Assembly (NCBI GenBank): GCA_002385745.1
Contig: DGEC01000065.1
Coordinates: 16,853 to 25,417, forward strand
Direction: 5' to 3'
Origin: Firmicutes bacterium UBA3936
GTDB taxonomy: Bacteria; Bacillota; Dethiobacteria; Dethiobacterales; Dethiobacteraceae
DNA: 8,565 nucleotides
The notes beneath the pieces are model-generated. The model was not told where the DNA came from, did not search any database, and saw nothing but the letters and a program-made list of their open reading frames with translations. A program made the translations under genes and the position numbers. Below are positions 1-6,259 of the stretch, in pieces. Position 1 is the first letter of the stretch, and each line of letters begins with the position of its first letter.

Positions 1-4
1 CGTC

Positions 5-32
5 CCCTGTCTTGCTTGCCCTGTCTTGCTTT
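5..32. repeat. Two-copy 14-bp tandem repeat
   Basis: Bases 5-18 (CCCTGTCTTGCTTG) are followed directly by a second copy at 19-32 that matches 13 of 14 positions. It lies in the non-coding stretch before the yifB promoter. Since it starts at the window edge, it may be the end of a longer array. No function is evident. Confidence 0.6.
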
Positions 33-50
33 GCCGGCGTGAAACTTTTA

Positions 51-79
51 TTGACACGAACACACGTTTGCGCTATAAT
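51..79 (+). promoter_or_regulatory. Consensus sigma-A promoter of yifB
   Basis: A perfect -35 TTGACA (51-56) and a perfect -10 TATAAT (74-79) are separated by the optimal 17 bases. Transcription would start near base 86, leaving a leader of about 20 bases. A G-rich ribosome binding site (GGGGGAAG, 96-103) sits close to the ATG at 107. This is the best promoter match in the window and suggests strong constitutive expression unless it is repressed. Confidence 0.85.
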
Positions 80-106
80 GGATAAAAATGTTACCGGGGG
101 AAGAAT

Positions 107-1621
107 ATGTTTGCCAGGGTATACGGCTGTACCATAGCCGGTGTGGAAGGGAAAATGGTGGATGTGGAAGTTTTTCTGTCGTCCCAACTGCCAAGTTTTG
201 ATATTGTCGGGCTTCCCGATACAGCGGTAAAGGAGGCGCGCGACCGGGTGCGCGCCGCCCTGAAAAACAGTTCCTTCCGCTTCCCGCCCCAACGTGTTGT
301 CGTCAACCTGGCACCTGCCGATGTTAAAAAGGAAGGACCACAGCTTGACCTGGCTCTGGCCATGGGCATACTGCAGGCCGACGGAAAGCTGGCCGCCCCG
401 ACGGCACCCTGGGCCTTTATCGGCGAACTGGCCCTGGACGGCGCCCTCAGGCCGGTCAGGGGAGTGCTTGCTATGGTGCTGGCCGCTAGAGACGCCGGGT
501 ACCGTAATATTATGCTTCCCTTGGCCAATGCCGAGGAGGCTTCCCTGGTCACCGGCGTACATGTAGTTCCTGCCACAAGCCTGAAGGAAGCGGTAGCCGT
601 TATATCGGGGGAGCAGCCGCCAACCGCCGTACCGCGGCGCAAAAGACAGCAAAGAAAAAATGAACAGAAAGCGGATTTTAAAAATGTCAAAGGCCAGGAA
701 AGCGCAAAAAGAGCTCTGGAAGTTGCCGCTGCCGGAGGACATAATGTTTTAATGATCGGGCCACCCGGTTCCGGTAAAACCATGCTTGCCCGCTGCGTGC
801 CCTCAATACTGCCTCCCATGACGGAGGAGGAAAGCCTGGAAACTACGAAAATCTACAGTGCAGCCGGATTGCTTGTCGAAAACAGCGGGTTGATTTCAGA
901 GCGTCCTTTTCGCAGCCCTCACCATTCTTTGACTCCGGCGGCACTCTGCGGAGGAGGACGCAACCCGCGTCCCGGTGAAGTAAGTTTAGCTCACAACGGC
1001 GCTTTGTTCCTTGACGAGTTGCCTGAGTTCCGGCGGGAGACTCTGGAAGTGCTGCGCCAGCCGCTGGAAGAGGGATTCATAACGGTAACCAGGCTGCAGG
1101 CCGCATATACATATCCGTCACGATTTATGCTCCTGGCTTCCATGAATCCCTGCCCCTGCGGGATGCTTTCCGACGCGGAGAAGGAATGTGTCTGCTCGGC
1201 GGGGCAGATTTACAGCTACCGGCGGAAAATTTCAGGTCCGCTGCTTGACAGAATAGATTTATTTGTGGAAGTGACAAGACTCCGCTATGATGAAGTGGCG
1301 GGCACAGGACAGGGGGAGCCGTCGTCAGCCATTGCTGCCCGGGTGGGAAAAGCGCGCAGCCTGCAGGCCGCACGCTTTGCAGGACACGGCATTAAATGCA
1401 ATGCGGAAATGCTGCCCAGGCATATTCAACAATTTTGCAAGCCCGATGCCGCAGGCCGTGATCTGCTGCGGCAGGCCTTTTCCCGCCTGCATTTAAGCGC
1501 CAGGGCCTATGACCGCATACTTAAAGTGGCAAGGACAATAGCCGATTTGGACGGGGAAGAAGATATTAGGACAAAACACATAGCGGAAGCCATCAGCTAC
1601 CGGCAAACCGAGTTTTTTTAG
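107..1621 (+). CDS. yifB: YifB/ComM family Mg-chelatase-like AAA+ ATPase
   Basis: This 504-residue cytosolic AAA+ ATPase is full length for the YifB/ComM family. The N-terminal ChlI-like domain (about 15-165, with FDIVGLPDTAVKEARDRVRA at 31-50) has a Lon-protease-like fold. A basic linker (about 176-188) leads to the AAA+ core, with Walker A GPPGSGKT (218-225), Walker B LFLDE (300-304), sensor-1 ASMNPCPCG (344-352) and the GPLLDRID arginine-finger segment (377-384). Paired cysteines (349/351 and 361/363) are typical of the family. The C-terminal Mg-chelatase helical domain covers about 400-500. ComM homologues in Gram-negative bacteria are hexameric helicases that drive branch migration during natural transformation. 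In Clostridia the role is less clear, so DNA processing is inferred. It is not a true magnesium chelatase subunit. The gene has its own promoter and a following terminator. The usual neighbour dprA does not follow it here. Confidence 0.93.
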   Translation: MFARVYGCTIAGVEGKMVDVEVFLSSQLPSFDIVGLPDTAVKEARDRVRAALKNSSFRFPPQRVVVNLAPADVKKEGPQLDLALAMGILQADGKLAAPTAPWAFIGELALDGALRPVRGVLAMVLAARDAGYRNIMLPLANAEEASLVTGVHVVPATSLKEAVAVISGEQPPTAVPRRKRQQRKNEQKADFKNVKGQESAKRALEVAAAGGHNVLMIGPPGSGKTMLARCVPSILPPMTEEESLETTKIYSAAGLLVENSGLISERPFRSPHHSLTPAALCGGGRNPRPGEVSLAHNGALFLDELPEFRRETLEVLRQPLEEGFITVTRLQAAYTYPSRFMLLASMNPCPCGMLSDAEKECVCSAGQIYSYRRKISGPLLDRIDLFVEVTRLRYDEVAGTGQGEPSSAIAARVGKARSLQAARFAGHGIKCNAEMLPRHIQQFCKPDAAGRDLLRQAFSRLHLSARAYDRILKVARTIADLDGEEDIRTKHIAEAISYRQTEFF

Positions 1622-1691
1622 CCGCATGATAGAACAGGTAAAATAAGGATTGTATGACTTATATATCTATGCTATGCTATTGTAAATAATG

Positions 1692-1711
1692 AAAACAGGC
1701 CGCCTGTTTTT
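1692..1711 (+). terminator. Intrinsic terminator after yifB
   Basis: AAAACAGG (1692-1699) pairs with CCTGTTTT (1703-1710) across a 3-base CCG loop, and the descending arm ends in five Ts. It lies about 70 bases after the yifB stop and before the cupin promoter, so it separates the two transcription units. The A-tract on the 5' side means it could also work weakly in the other direction. Confidence 0.7.
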
Positions 1712-1718
1712 GCACTGA

Positions 1719-1748
1719 CCGGTGAATTGCTTCATCCGGGGGTATAAT
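1719..1748 (+). promoter_or_regulatory. Cupin gene -10 box with upstream inverted repeat
   Basis: A perfect TATAAT lies at 1743-1748, but no acceptable -35 hexamer occurs 15-19 bases upstream. That position instead holds an inverted repeat: CCGGTGAA (1719-1726), a TTGC loop, then TTCA and CCGG (1731-1739) with one extra T. A weak -35 replaced by a dyad suggests binding of a regulator, perhaps an activator. This is inference. The leader would be about 28 bases, and the ribosome binding site GAAAGGAG (1767-1774) sits 8 bases before the start codon. Confidence 0.5.
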
Positions 1749-1782
1749 ACCCATGCAAATGTTTTTGAAAGGAGCATGCTAA

Positions 1783-2139
1783 ATGAAACAACAGGCCCGC
1801 ATTAAAAATATCGAGTTTTCCAAGCCTGTAGATCTGGCGTCGCTGGTTGAATATTCAGAAGGGCAAGTGGTTAGCAGGACGCTTTCCCAAGGAGAAAACT
1901 TAAGCTTGACCTTATTTGCTTTTGACAAGGGAGAAGAGATCAGCACTCATGCTTCAACAGGCGATGCCTTTGTCTATATCCTGGACGGGAAGGCTGAGAT
2001 TACCATAGGCGATAAGCCCTATACCCTGGAAAAGGGTGAAGCAATTGTCATGCCTGCCAACATCCCGCATGCCCTCCTGGCGATTGAAAAGTTTAAAATG
2101 ATTTTAATTGTGGTTTTTAATCCCGGTAATCTGAAATAG
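1783..2139 (+). CDS. Small single-domain cupin protein
   Basis: This 118-residue protein is a single cupin beta-barrel (about 35-112) with no signal peptide or membrane segment. Cupin motif 1 runs from G50 to G69 (GEEISTHASTGDAFVYILDG) and motif 2 from G85 to H96 (GEAIVMPANIPH). The classical metal-binding motif is incomplete. Of the usual HxH pair only His56 is present (position 58 is Ser), the motif 1 Glu position is Ala62, and motif 2 keeps His96. A 'THxxxGDA' version is common in short clostridial cupins of unknown function, so I read this as a subfamily trait rather than decay. It may bind metal with fewer protein ligands, or bind a small molecule without catalysis. Its substrate cannot be told from sequence. 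It has its own ribosome binding site and -10 box, is flanked by terminator-like structures, and is probably transcribed alone. Confidence 0.85.
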   Translation: MKQQARIKNIEFSKPVDLASLVEYSEGQVVSRTLSQGENLSLTLFAFDKGEEISTHASTGDAFVYILDGKAEITIGDKPYTLEKGEAIVMPANIPHALLAIEKFKMILIVVFNPGNLK

Positions 2140-2173
2140 GATTGACCGGACAAAGGCGCTTTCCCTAAGAAAA

Positions 2174-2210
2174 TTCCTGATATATTTAAGGAAGCTTTGC
2201 TTTTGTTTTC
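2174..2210 (+). terminator. Possible weak terminator after the cupin gene
   Basis: TTCCT (2174-2178) can pair with AGGAA (2189-2193) around an A/T-rich loop, followed by the T-rich run GCTTTGCTTTTGTTTTC (2194-2210). The stem is short and weak, so efficiency is doubtful. The rest of the 2140-2286 gap shows no gene and no other clear signal. Confidence 0.3.
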
Positions 2211-2286
2211 AGTCGTTTGGAAAAACCGGACGGCCTTGTCTTTTCCTTAACGCACATAACAGCTTTTACAGCAGCTTTGCACAGCA

Positions 2287-2330
2287 TATACACGCCTGTC
2301 CTTTTTTCTGGACACCTTCAGGCGTGTATA
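2287..2330. promoter_or_regulatory. Perfect 12-bp inverted repeat over the cimA promoter (candidate operator)
   Basis: TATACACGCCTG (2287-2298) and its exact reverse complement CAGGCGTGTATA (2319-2330) are separated by 20 bases. Arm centres are 32 bases apart, close to three helical turns. The left arm lies upstream of the -35 box, and the right arm fills the spacer and ends one base before the -10 box. An inner dyad, TGTCC (2297-2301) and GGACA (2310-2314), is nested inside. The position strongly suggests a binding site for a dimeric or tetrameric regulator of cimA. The regulator is unknown; the site does not resemble the CodY consensus. As RNA it could form a hairpin, but no T-tract follows. 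Confidence 0.65.
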
Positions 2331-2337
2331 GTATAAT
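2309..2337 (+). promoter_or_regulatory. cimA sigma-A promoter
   Basis: The -35 TGGACA (2309-2314, five of six consensus bases) and a perfect -10 TATAAT (2332-2337) are 17 bases apart. Transcription would start near 2344, giving a leader of roughly 40 bases. That is too short for a T-box or leucine/isoleucine attenuator, so control is more likely at the DNA level through the overlapping inverted repeat. The ribosome binding site AGGGGGAGG (2365-2373) lies 9 bases before the ATG. Confidence 0.75.
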
Positions 2338-2382
2338 GTTGCTATTATTCTGCTTTGGAAATCTAGGGGGAGGTTTGTCATA

Positions 2383-4005
2383 ATGACCGGGGTAACTATT
2401 TATGACACAACACTACGGGACGGTTCACAGAGGGAAGCTATTTCCTTTTCCGTCAACGATAAAATAAAAATTACCCGCAAGTTGGATGAATTCGGCATTG
2501 ATTACATTGAGGGGGGCTGGCCCGGCTCCAATCCAAAAGATATTGAATATTTCCGCCTGGCCCGCAATTTGGAGCTGTCCCACAGCAAAATTGCCGCCTT
2601 CGGCAGCACACGGAAGGCGGGGGTACGGGTTCAGGACGACCCTAACATCGGGGCGCTGCTGGAGGCGGAAACACCGGTAGTGACTGTATTTGGAAAGTCA
2701 TGGGACTTTCATGTTACGGATGCTTTGGGAACTTCCCTGCAGGAAAACCTGGCTATGATTGAGGATACGGTTTCCTATCTAAAGGACCACGGTAGAGAAG
2801 TTATTTACGATGCCGAACATTTCTTTGACGGCTATTTTGCCAACCCCGAGTATGCAATAGCTACAATCAAGGCCGCTGAAAAAGCAGGCGCCGATGTAAT
2901 AGTGCTGTGCGATACCAACGGCGGGCTGATGCCATTTAACTTGATAGATATATTTGAGGATATTAAAAATAATGTCAAGGTTAAGATTGGCATTCACGCG
3001 CATAACGATACGGGTATGGCGGTAGCCAACTCCATACTTGCCGCAAAACTGGGAGTATATCAAATCCAGGGGACAATAAACGGCTACGGGGAAAGGTGCG
3101 GCAATGCCAATCTCTGCACAATCATTCCCAACTTACAGCTCAAATTAAAAATCCCTGTTGTTAAGCCGGAGCAGCTTAAGGAGCTAAAGAAACTGTCCCG
3201 CTATGTGGCTGAAATTGCCAACTTGTTGCCGCCGGAACAGCAGCCATATGTCGGGGAAAACGCTTTTGCCCATAAGGGCGGCATACATGTGGATGCCATA
3301 CTGAAGCATGCACATACCTATGAACATATTAATCCAGAACTGGTCGGCAATAAAAGGCGGGTACTGATTTCTGAACTTTCAGGGAAAAGCAACCTGCTGT
3401 ATATGGCGCGGGAGAGCGACCTGGATCTGTCCAAAGAAAACCCGCAGACAAAAGCGCTGCTTGCAAAACTCAAAGAACTGGAATACCAGGGGTACCAGTT
3501 TGAAGGCGCAGAGGCATCCTTTGAACTTTTGATCTGGAAAGCTTTTGCCGTTCACGAACCCTTGTTTGAATCTTTGGGAGTCAGGGCAATTGTTGAAAAA
3601 CGCGGTGACAACGGGGAGATGATTTCCGAGGCTACGGTAAAACTGCGTATTGGCGACCGGGAATACTTGACTGCCGGTGAAGGGGTCGGACCGGTTAATG
3701 CCCTGGACGAAGCTCTGCGCAAGGCTCTGATGGAAGCCTACCCTGAAATACGCCATTTCCAGCTTGTAGATTATAAGGTGCGTGTTCTGGACGGCCGTGA
3801 CGGAACGGGGGCCCAGGTGCGCGTCCTGATTGAAACACATGACAGCCGCCAGCAAAAAACCTGGGGAACTGTCGGCGTTTCTGCTAATATAATTGAAGCC
3901 AGTTGGCAGGCGCTGGTTGACAGTGTGGAATACGGACTTCTAAGCGCCAACGAAGAAAAAATGGCCAGGCTGCGCGAAGCGGTAAAATCCTTCCGGCAGG
4001 GATGA
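2383..4005 (+). CDS. cimA: (R)-citramalate synthase
   Basis: CimA condenses pyruvate with acetyl-CoA to (R)-citramalate, the first step of the threonine-independent route to 2-oxobutyrate and isoleucine; the following steps use the leucine enzymes LeuCD and LeuB. The 540 residues fit the CimA family. The HMGL-like TIM barrel occupies about 4-275, with DTTLRDGSQ at 8-16 (catalytic Arg12, metal-binding Asp13), the metal-binding HAH at 205-207 and QGTINGYGERCGNANL at 229-244. The linker contains HKGGIH (297-302). The C-terminal LeuA-type allosteric domain (about 390-525) has AGEGVGPVNALDEALR at 431-446. DAEHFFDGYFANP (143-155) and overall similarity favour citramalate synthase over 2-isopropylmalate or homocitrate synthase. 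The C-terminal domain implies end-product inhibition, probably by isoleucine. No leu or ilv genes adjoin it. No terminator is visible downstream, so it may read through into the peptidase cassette. Confidence 0.92.
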   Translation: MTGVTIYDTTLRDGSQREAISFSVNDKIKITRKLDEFGIDYIEGGWPGSNPKDIEYFRLARNLELSHSKIAAFGSTRKAGVRVQDDPNIGALLEAETPVVTVFGKSWDFHVTDALGTSLQENLAMIEDTVSYLKDHGREVIYDAEHFFDGYFANPEYAIATIKAAEKAGADVIVLCDTNGGLMPFNLIDIFEDIKNNVKVKIGIHAHNDTGMAVANSILAAKLGVYQIQGTINGYGERCGNANLCTIIPNLQLKLKIPVVKPEQLKELKKLSRYVAEIANLLPPEQQPYVGENAFAHKGGIHVDAILKHAHTYEHINPELVGNKRRVLISELSGKSNLLYMARESDLDLSKENPQTKALLAKLKELEYQGYQFEGAEASFELLIWKAFAVHEPLFESLGVRAIVEKRGDNGEMISEATVKLRIGDREYLTAGEGVGPVNALDEALRKALMEAYPEIRHFQLVDYKVRVLDGRDGTGAQVRVLIETHDSRQQKTWGTVGVSANIIEASWQALVDSVEYGLLSANEEKMARLREAVKSFRQG

Positions 4006-4169
4006 TCCGAAAAACGAAACAGTTGCACAATGATGCGGAAAAAGACGGAAAATATACCTATGCGTGTATCCAATCTGCTTGCCGGGGGTATCTTGTCTTA
4101 GTAGGTGCATAATGGAAAGCTCATATATATAAACAGTATGAGATTCCCAAGAATTGGGGAGGGTTGTGA
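4006..4169 (+). other. cimA to M42 cassette gap with possible regulatory elements
   Basis: There is no convincing terminator and no good promoter here. CATAAT (4108-4113) lacks a usable -35. GCGTGTAT (4062-4069) repeats eight bases of the cimA operator's right arm, and TATAC (4053-4057) precedes it as a partial opposing arm. Near the start codon, TCCCAA (4145-4150) can pair with TTGGGG (4154-4159), a small hairpin that would cover part of the ribosome binding site (4156-4163). The regulatory roles are inference. Confidence 0.35.
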
Positions 4170-5225
4170 TTGGATGTTGAAAAATTTTTGACGGCTATCA
4201 GTGAAGCGGCCGGGATTTCAGGTTATGAATTTCCGGTGGCACAGCTTATTAAAGCGGAAATGAGCAAACATGCGGATGAAATGCGTGAAGACACTTTGGG
4301 AAATGTGGTTATTTATAAAAGAGGCGGCGGCGAAGACAGGCAGCGGATACTAATTGCGGCCCATATGGATGAAATCGGCCTGATGGTAACAAAAATTGAA
4401 AGGGGAGGCTTTCTCCGTTTTACAACCGTTGGCGGGATTGACCTGCGTACAATTGTCGGCCAGGAAGTAATTGTGTTTGGAAAAGAAAAAATTCCCGGAA
4501 TTTTAGGCGCCAAAGCACCTCATATAACTTCCTCCGAAGAACGCAGCAAACCCTATCCGTCAGAAGATTTATATATAGATTTAGCACTGCCGGAGGATGA
4601 TGTGAAGAGAATTGTGTCCGTGGGTGATCTGGTGATGATTTCCAGGAAGGCAGTTAAGCTGCACGGCAAAAGGATTGCCGGCAAGGCTATGGATGACAGG
4701 GCAGGGGTGGCAGTGCTTCTGTCCTGCCTGCAGGAACTGTCCCGCCTGGAACATACAGCGGACCTTTATGCCGTGGCCACTGTCCAGGAAGAAGTGGGCA
4801 TCAGGGGCGCTACAACTGCTACTTACGGCATAGTGCCGGACATCGGTATCGCCGTTGATGTTACACACGGTGAGATGCCGGGGGTTGACGAGCACCGTAC
4901 CAGTTGTTTGGGCAAAGGTCCGGCAATTGCCGTTGGTCCCAATATTCATCCCCGGGTGGGGCAGGAATTAATCCGCATTGCAAAAGAATACAATATCCCC
5001 CACCAGCTGGAGGCCGCTCCCGGGCCTACCGGTACGGATGCCCGGGCTATCCAGGTAAGCAGGGACGGCATTGCTACCGGGCTGGTTTCCGTACCCCTGC
5101 GCTATATGCATACATCGGTGGAGCTTTTGGATTTGGAGGATATAAAAATGGCAGGCCGCTTGCTTGCTTACTTTGTCGCTGCTGTAAACCGGGAATTTGT
5201 GGAGGAATTGAAATGTTACTGCTGA
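4170..5225 (+). CDS. M42 family metallo-aminopeptidase, copy 1 (TET2/YsdC-like)
   Basis: Predicted cytosolic di-metal aminopeptidase of 351 residues, full length for M42, which trims N-terminal residues from short peptides. The start is TTG at 4170, preceded by GGGGAGGG (4156-4163) with a 6-base gap; no in-frame ATG fits. By family alignment the metal ligands are His65 (AAHMDEIG), Asp175 (AMDDRAG), Glu208 and Asp230 (AVDVTHG), His314 (RYMHTS), with Glu207 of QEEVG as the general base. All are present. The inserted dimerisation domain, about 75-160, is the one that lets TET homologues build hollow dodecamers. PTGTDARAIQ (286-295) and RYMHTSVEL resemble archaeal TET2 and Bacillus YsdC rather than the other two copies, so specificity probably differs. 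It ends Lys-Cys-Tyr-Cys where the reading frame overlaps the next gene by 13 bases, which implies translational coupling. Confidence 0.9.
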   Translation: MDVEKFLTAISEAAGISGYEFPVAQLIKAEMSKHADEMREDTLGNVVIYKRGGGEDRQRILIAAHMDEIGLMVTKIERGGFLRFTTVGGIDLRTIVGQEVIVFGKEKIPGILGAKAPHITSSEERSKPYPSEDLYIDLALPEDDVKRIVSVGDLVMISRKAVKLHGKRIAGKAMDDRAGVAVLLSCLQELSRLEHTADLYAVATVQEEVGIRGATTATYGIVPDIGIAVDVTHGEMPGVDEHRTSCLGKGPAIAVGPNIHPRVGQELIRIAKEYNIPHQLEAAPGPTGTDARAIQVSRDGIATGLVSVPLRYMHTSVELLDLEDIKMAGRLLAYFVAAVNREFVEELKCYC

Positions 5226-6259
5226 AATTATCGGAAGCAGACGGCGTTTCAGGCAACGAAGGAAAAGTGCGCGCTCTTTTAAAGGAGGAACTGGCTTCCG
5301 CAACCGATGACATTTGGACCGATACACTGGGGAACCTCTTCGCAAGAAAGGGAAAGGGGAAAAAACCGCGGGTAATGGTTGCCGCCCATATGGACGAAGT
5401 CGGATTAATGGTTGTCGGGTATGAAAAAAGCGGCTTGCTGAAAGTAACCAAGGTAGGCTCAGTTGATGACCGGGTACTTGTGTCCAAGCCGGTTTTGGTC
5501 GGGGAAAAATGCCTGCCGGGTGTTATAGGAGCCAAGGCAATCCATCTGCAAAAACCCGGGGAGCGCCGGAACATTCTGGAGATTGAAAATCTCTATGTGG
5601 ATATAGGTGCCACAAGTAAGGAGGAGGCAGCCGAACTCGTAAACATCGGAGATTATGTAGCTTTTGCCGCCAAACCCCATGAAATCGGCAACAATTGCTT
5701 GGCCGGCAAAGCATTTGACGACAGGGCAGGCTGCGCAGTGGTAGCAGAGCTGTTAAAGGAAGATTTTCCATTGGAGCTGACTGCTGTCTTTATGGTACAG
5801 GAAGAAGTAGGGCTGCGTGGTTCATTGGTGGCAGCCCATGCCGTGCACCCGGACTTTGCCTTGGTTATTGAAGGGACGACAGCCAATGATGTGGCGGGCG
5901 TAAAAGATACCGGCTATGTGACAAAACTGGGCTGCGGCCCTGCCATTACAATAATGGACTCTTCATTTATTACTCAGAAAAAAGTACTTAATTTGCTGGT
6001 CAATACGGCAGAAAAACACGGCATTCCCTATCAAATACGGCAGCTGACCACTGCAGGCACCGATGCCGGGGCCATTTCCAGGGCGCATGAAGGTATTCCG
6101 GCCGCTGTTTTATCGGTCCCCTGCCGCTATATTCATTCACCGGCGTCAATAATCAATTTGGACGATTATAAAAATACACTGCGCCTGGCCAAAGCGTTTC
6201 TCGTGGCTATTGCAGAAGGAGGGTTGTCTTTTGAAGAAACTGCTGAAAAAATTAAGTGA
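5213..6259 (+). CDS. M42 family metallo-aminopeptidase, copy 2
   Basis: A second paralogue, 348 residues. The ATG at 5213 is chosen because GGAGG (5201-5205) lies 7 bases upstream, inside copy 1, and the protein then begins MLLLKLSEADGVSG, matching other M42 N-termini. The frame stays open upstream to about 4904, but those residues show no M42 homology. Expected residues are His59 and Asp61 (AAHMDEVG), Asp169 (AFDDRAG), Glu197 and Glu198 (QEEVG) and His308 (CRYIHSP). The remaining metal position is Glu220 (VIEGTTANDVAG) where copies 1 and 3 have Asp. Glu can also bind metal, and similar 'EGTTA' versions occur in other bacterial M42 proteins, so activity is likely, perhaps with altered metal preference. 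AGTDAGAI (281-288) links it more closely to copy 3. Its stop lies inside copy 3 (29-base overlap). Confidence 0.9.
   Translation: MLLLKLSEADGVSGNEGKVRALLKEELASATDDIWTDTLGNLFARKGKGKKPRVMVAAHMDEVGLMVVGYEKSGLLKVTKVGSVDDRVLVSKPVLVGEKCLPGVIGAKAIHLQKPGERRNILEIENLYVDIGATSKEEAAELVNIGDYVAFAAKPHEIGNNCLAGKAFDDRAGCAVVAELLKEDFPLELTAVFMVQEEVGLRGSLVAAHAVHPDFALVIEGTTANDVAGVKDTGYVTKLGCGPAITIMDSSFITQKKVLNLLVNTAEKHGIPYQIRQLTTAGTDAGAISRAHEGIPAAVLSVPCRYIHSPASIINLDDYKNTLRLAKAFLVAIAEGGLSFEETAEKIK

Noticed and set aside
91..819. Long minus-strand open frame of 242 codons
   Set aside because: It lies wholly opposite yifB, whose domains and motifs are unambiguous. The minus-strand translation has no recognisable features and no ribosome binding site.
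107..1621. Magnesium chelatase subunit or Lon protease
   Set aside because: No other chlorophyll or cobalamin chelatase genes are nearby, and the domain order ChlI-like, AAA+, Mg-chelatase C-terminal is that of YifB/ComM. Lon has a different order and a C-terminal protease domain.
1650..1678. TTGTAT with TATGCT as a promoter after yifB
   Set aside because: Both hexamers match poorly, and the terminator at 1692-1710 would stop the transcript before the next gene.
2219..2246. GGAAAA/TTTTCC pairing as a terminator before cimA
   Set aside because: The stem is interrupted by a large asymmetric loop and is not followed by a proper T-tract.
2383..4005. 2-isopropylmalate or homocitrate synthase
   Set aside because: Length and motifs such as DAEHFFDGYFANP fit citramalate synthase better, and no leucine genes adjoin it.
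4030..4101. Small frame of 23 codons (MMRKKTENIPMRVSNLLAGG...) between cimA and copy 1
   Set aside because: No ribosome binding site precedes it, and the composition does not resemble a regulatory leader peptide (no run of Ile, Leu or Val codons).
4904..5212. Upstream extension of the copy 2 peptidase frame (103 extra residues)
   Set aside because: The frame is open only as a shadow of copy 1. The extra residues have no M42 similarity, and a proper ribosome binding site and ATG mark the start at 5213.
6210..6230. Earlier TTG start for copy 3
   Set aside because: It lacks its own ribosome binding site and would place the AAGGAGG that serves the TTG at 6231 inside the coding region.
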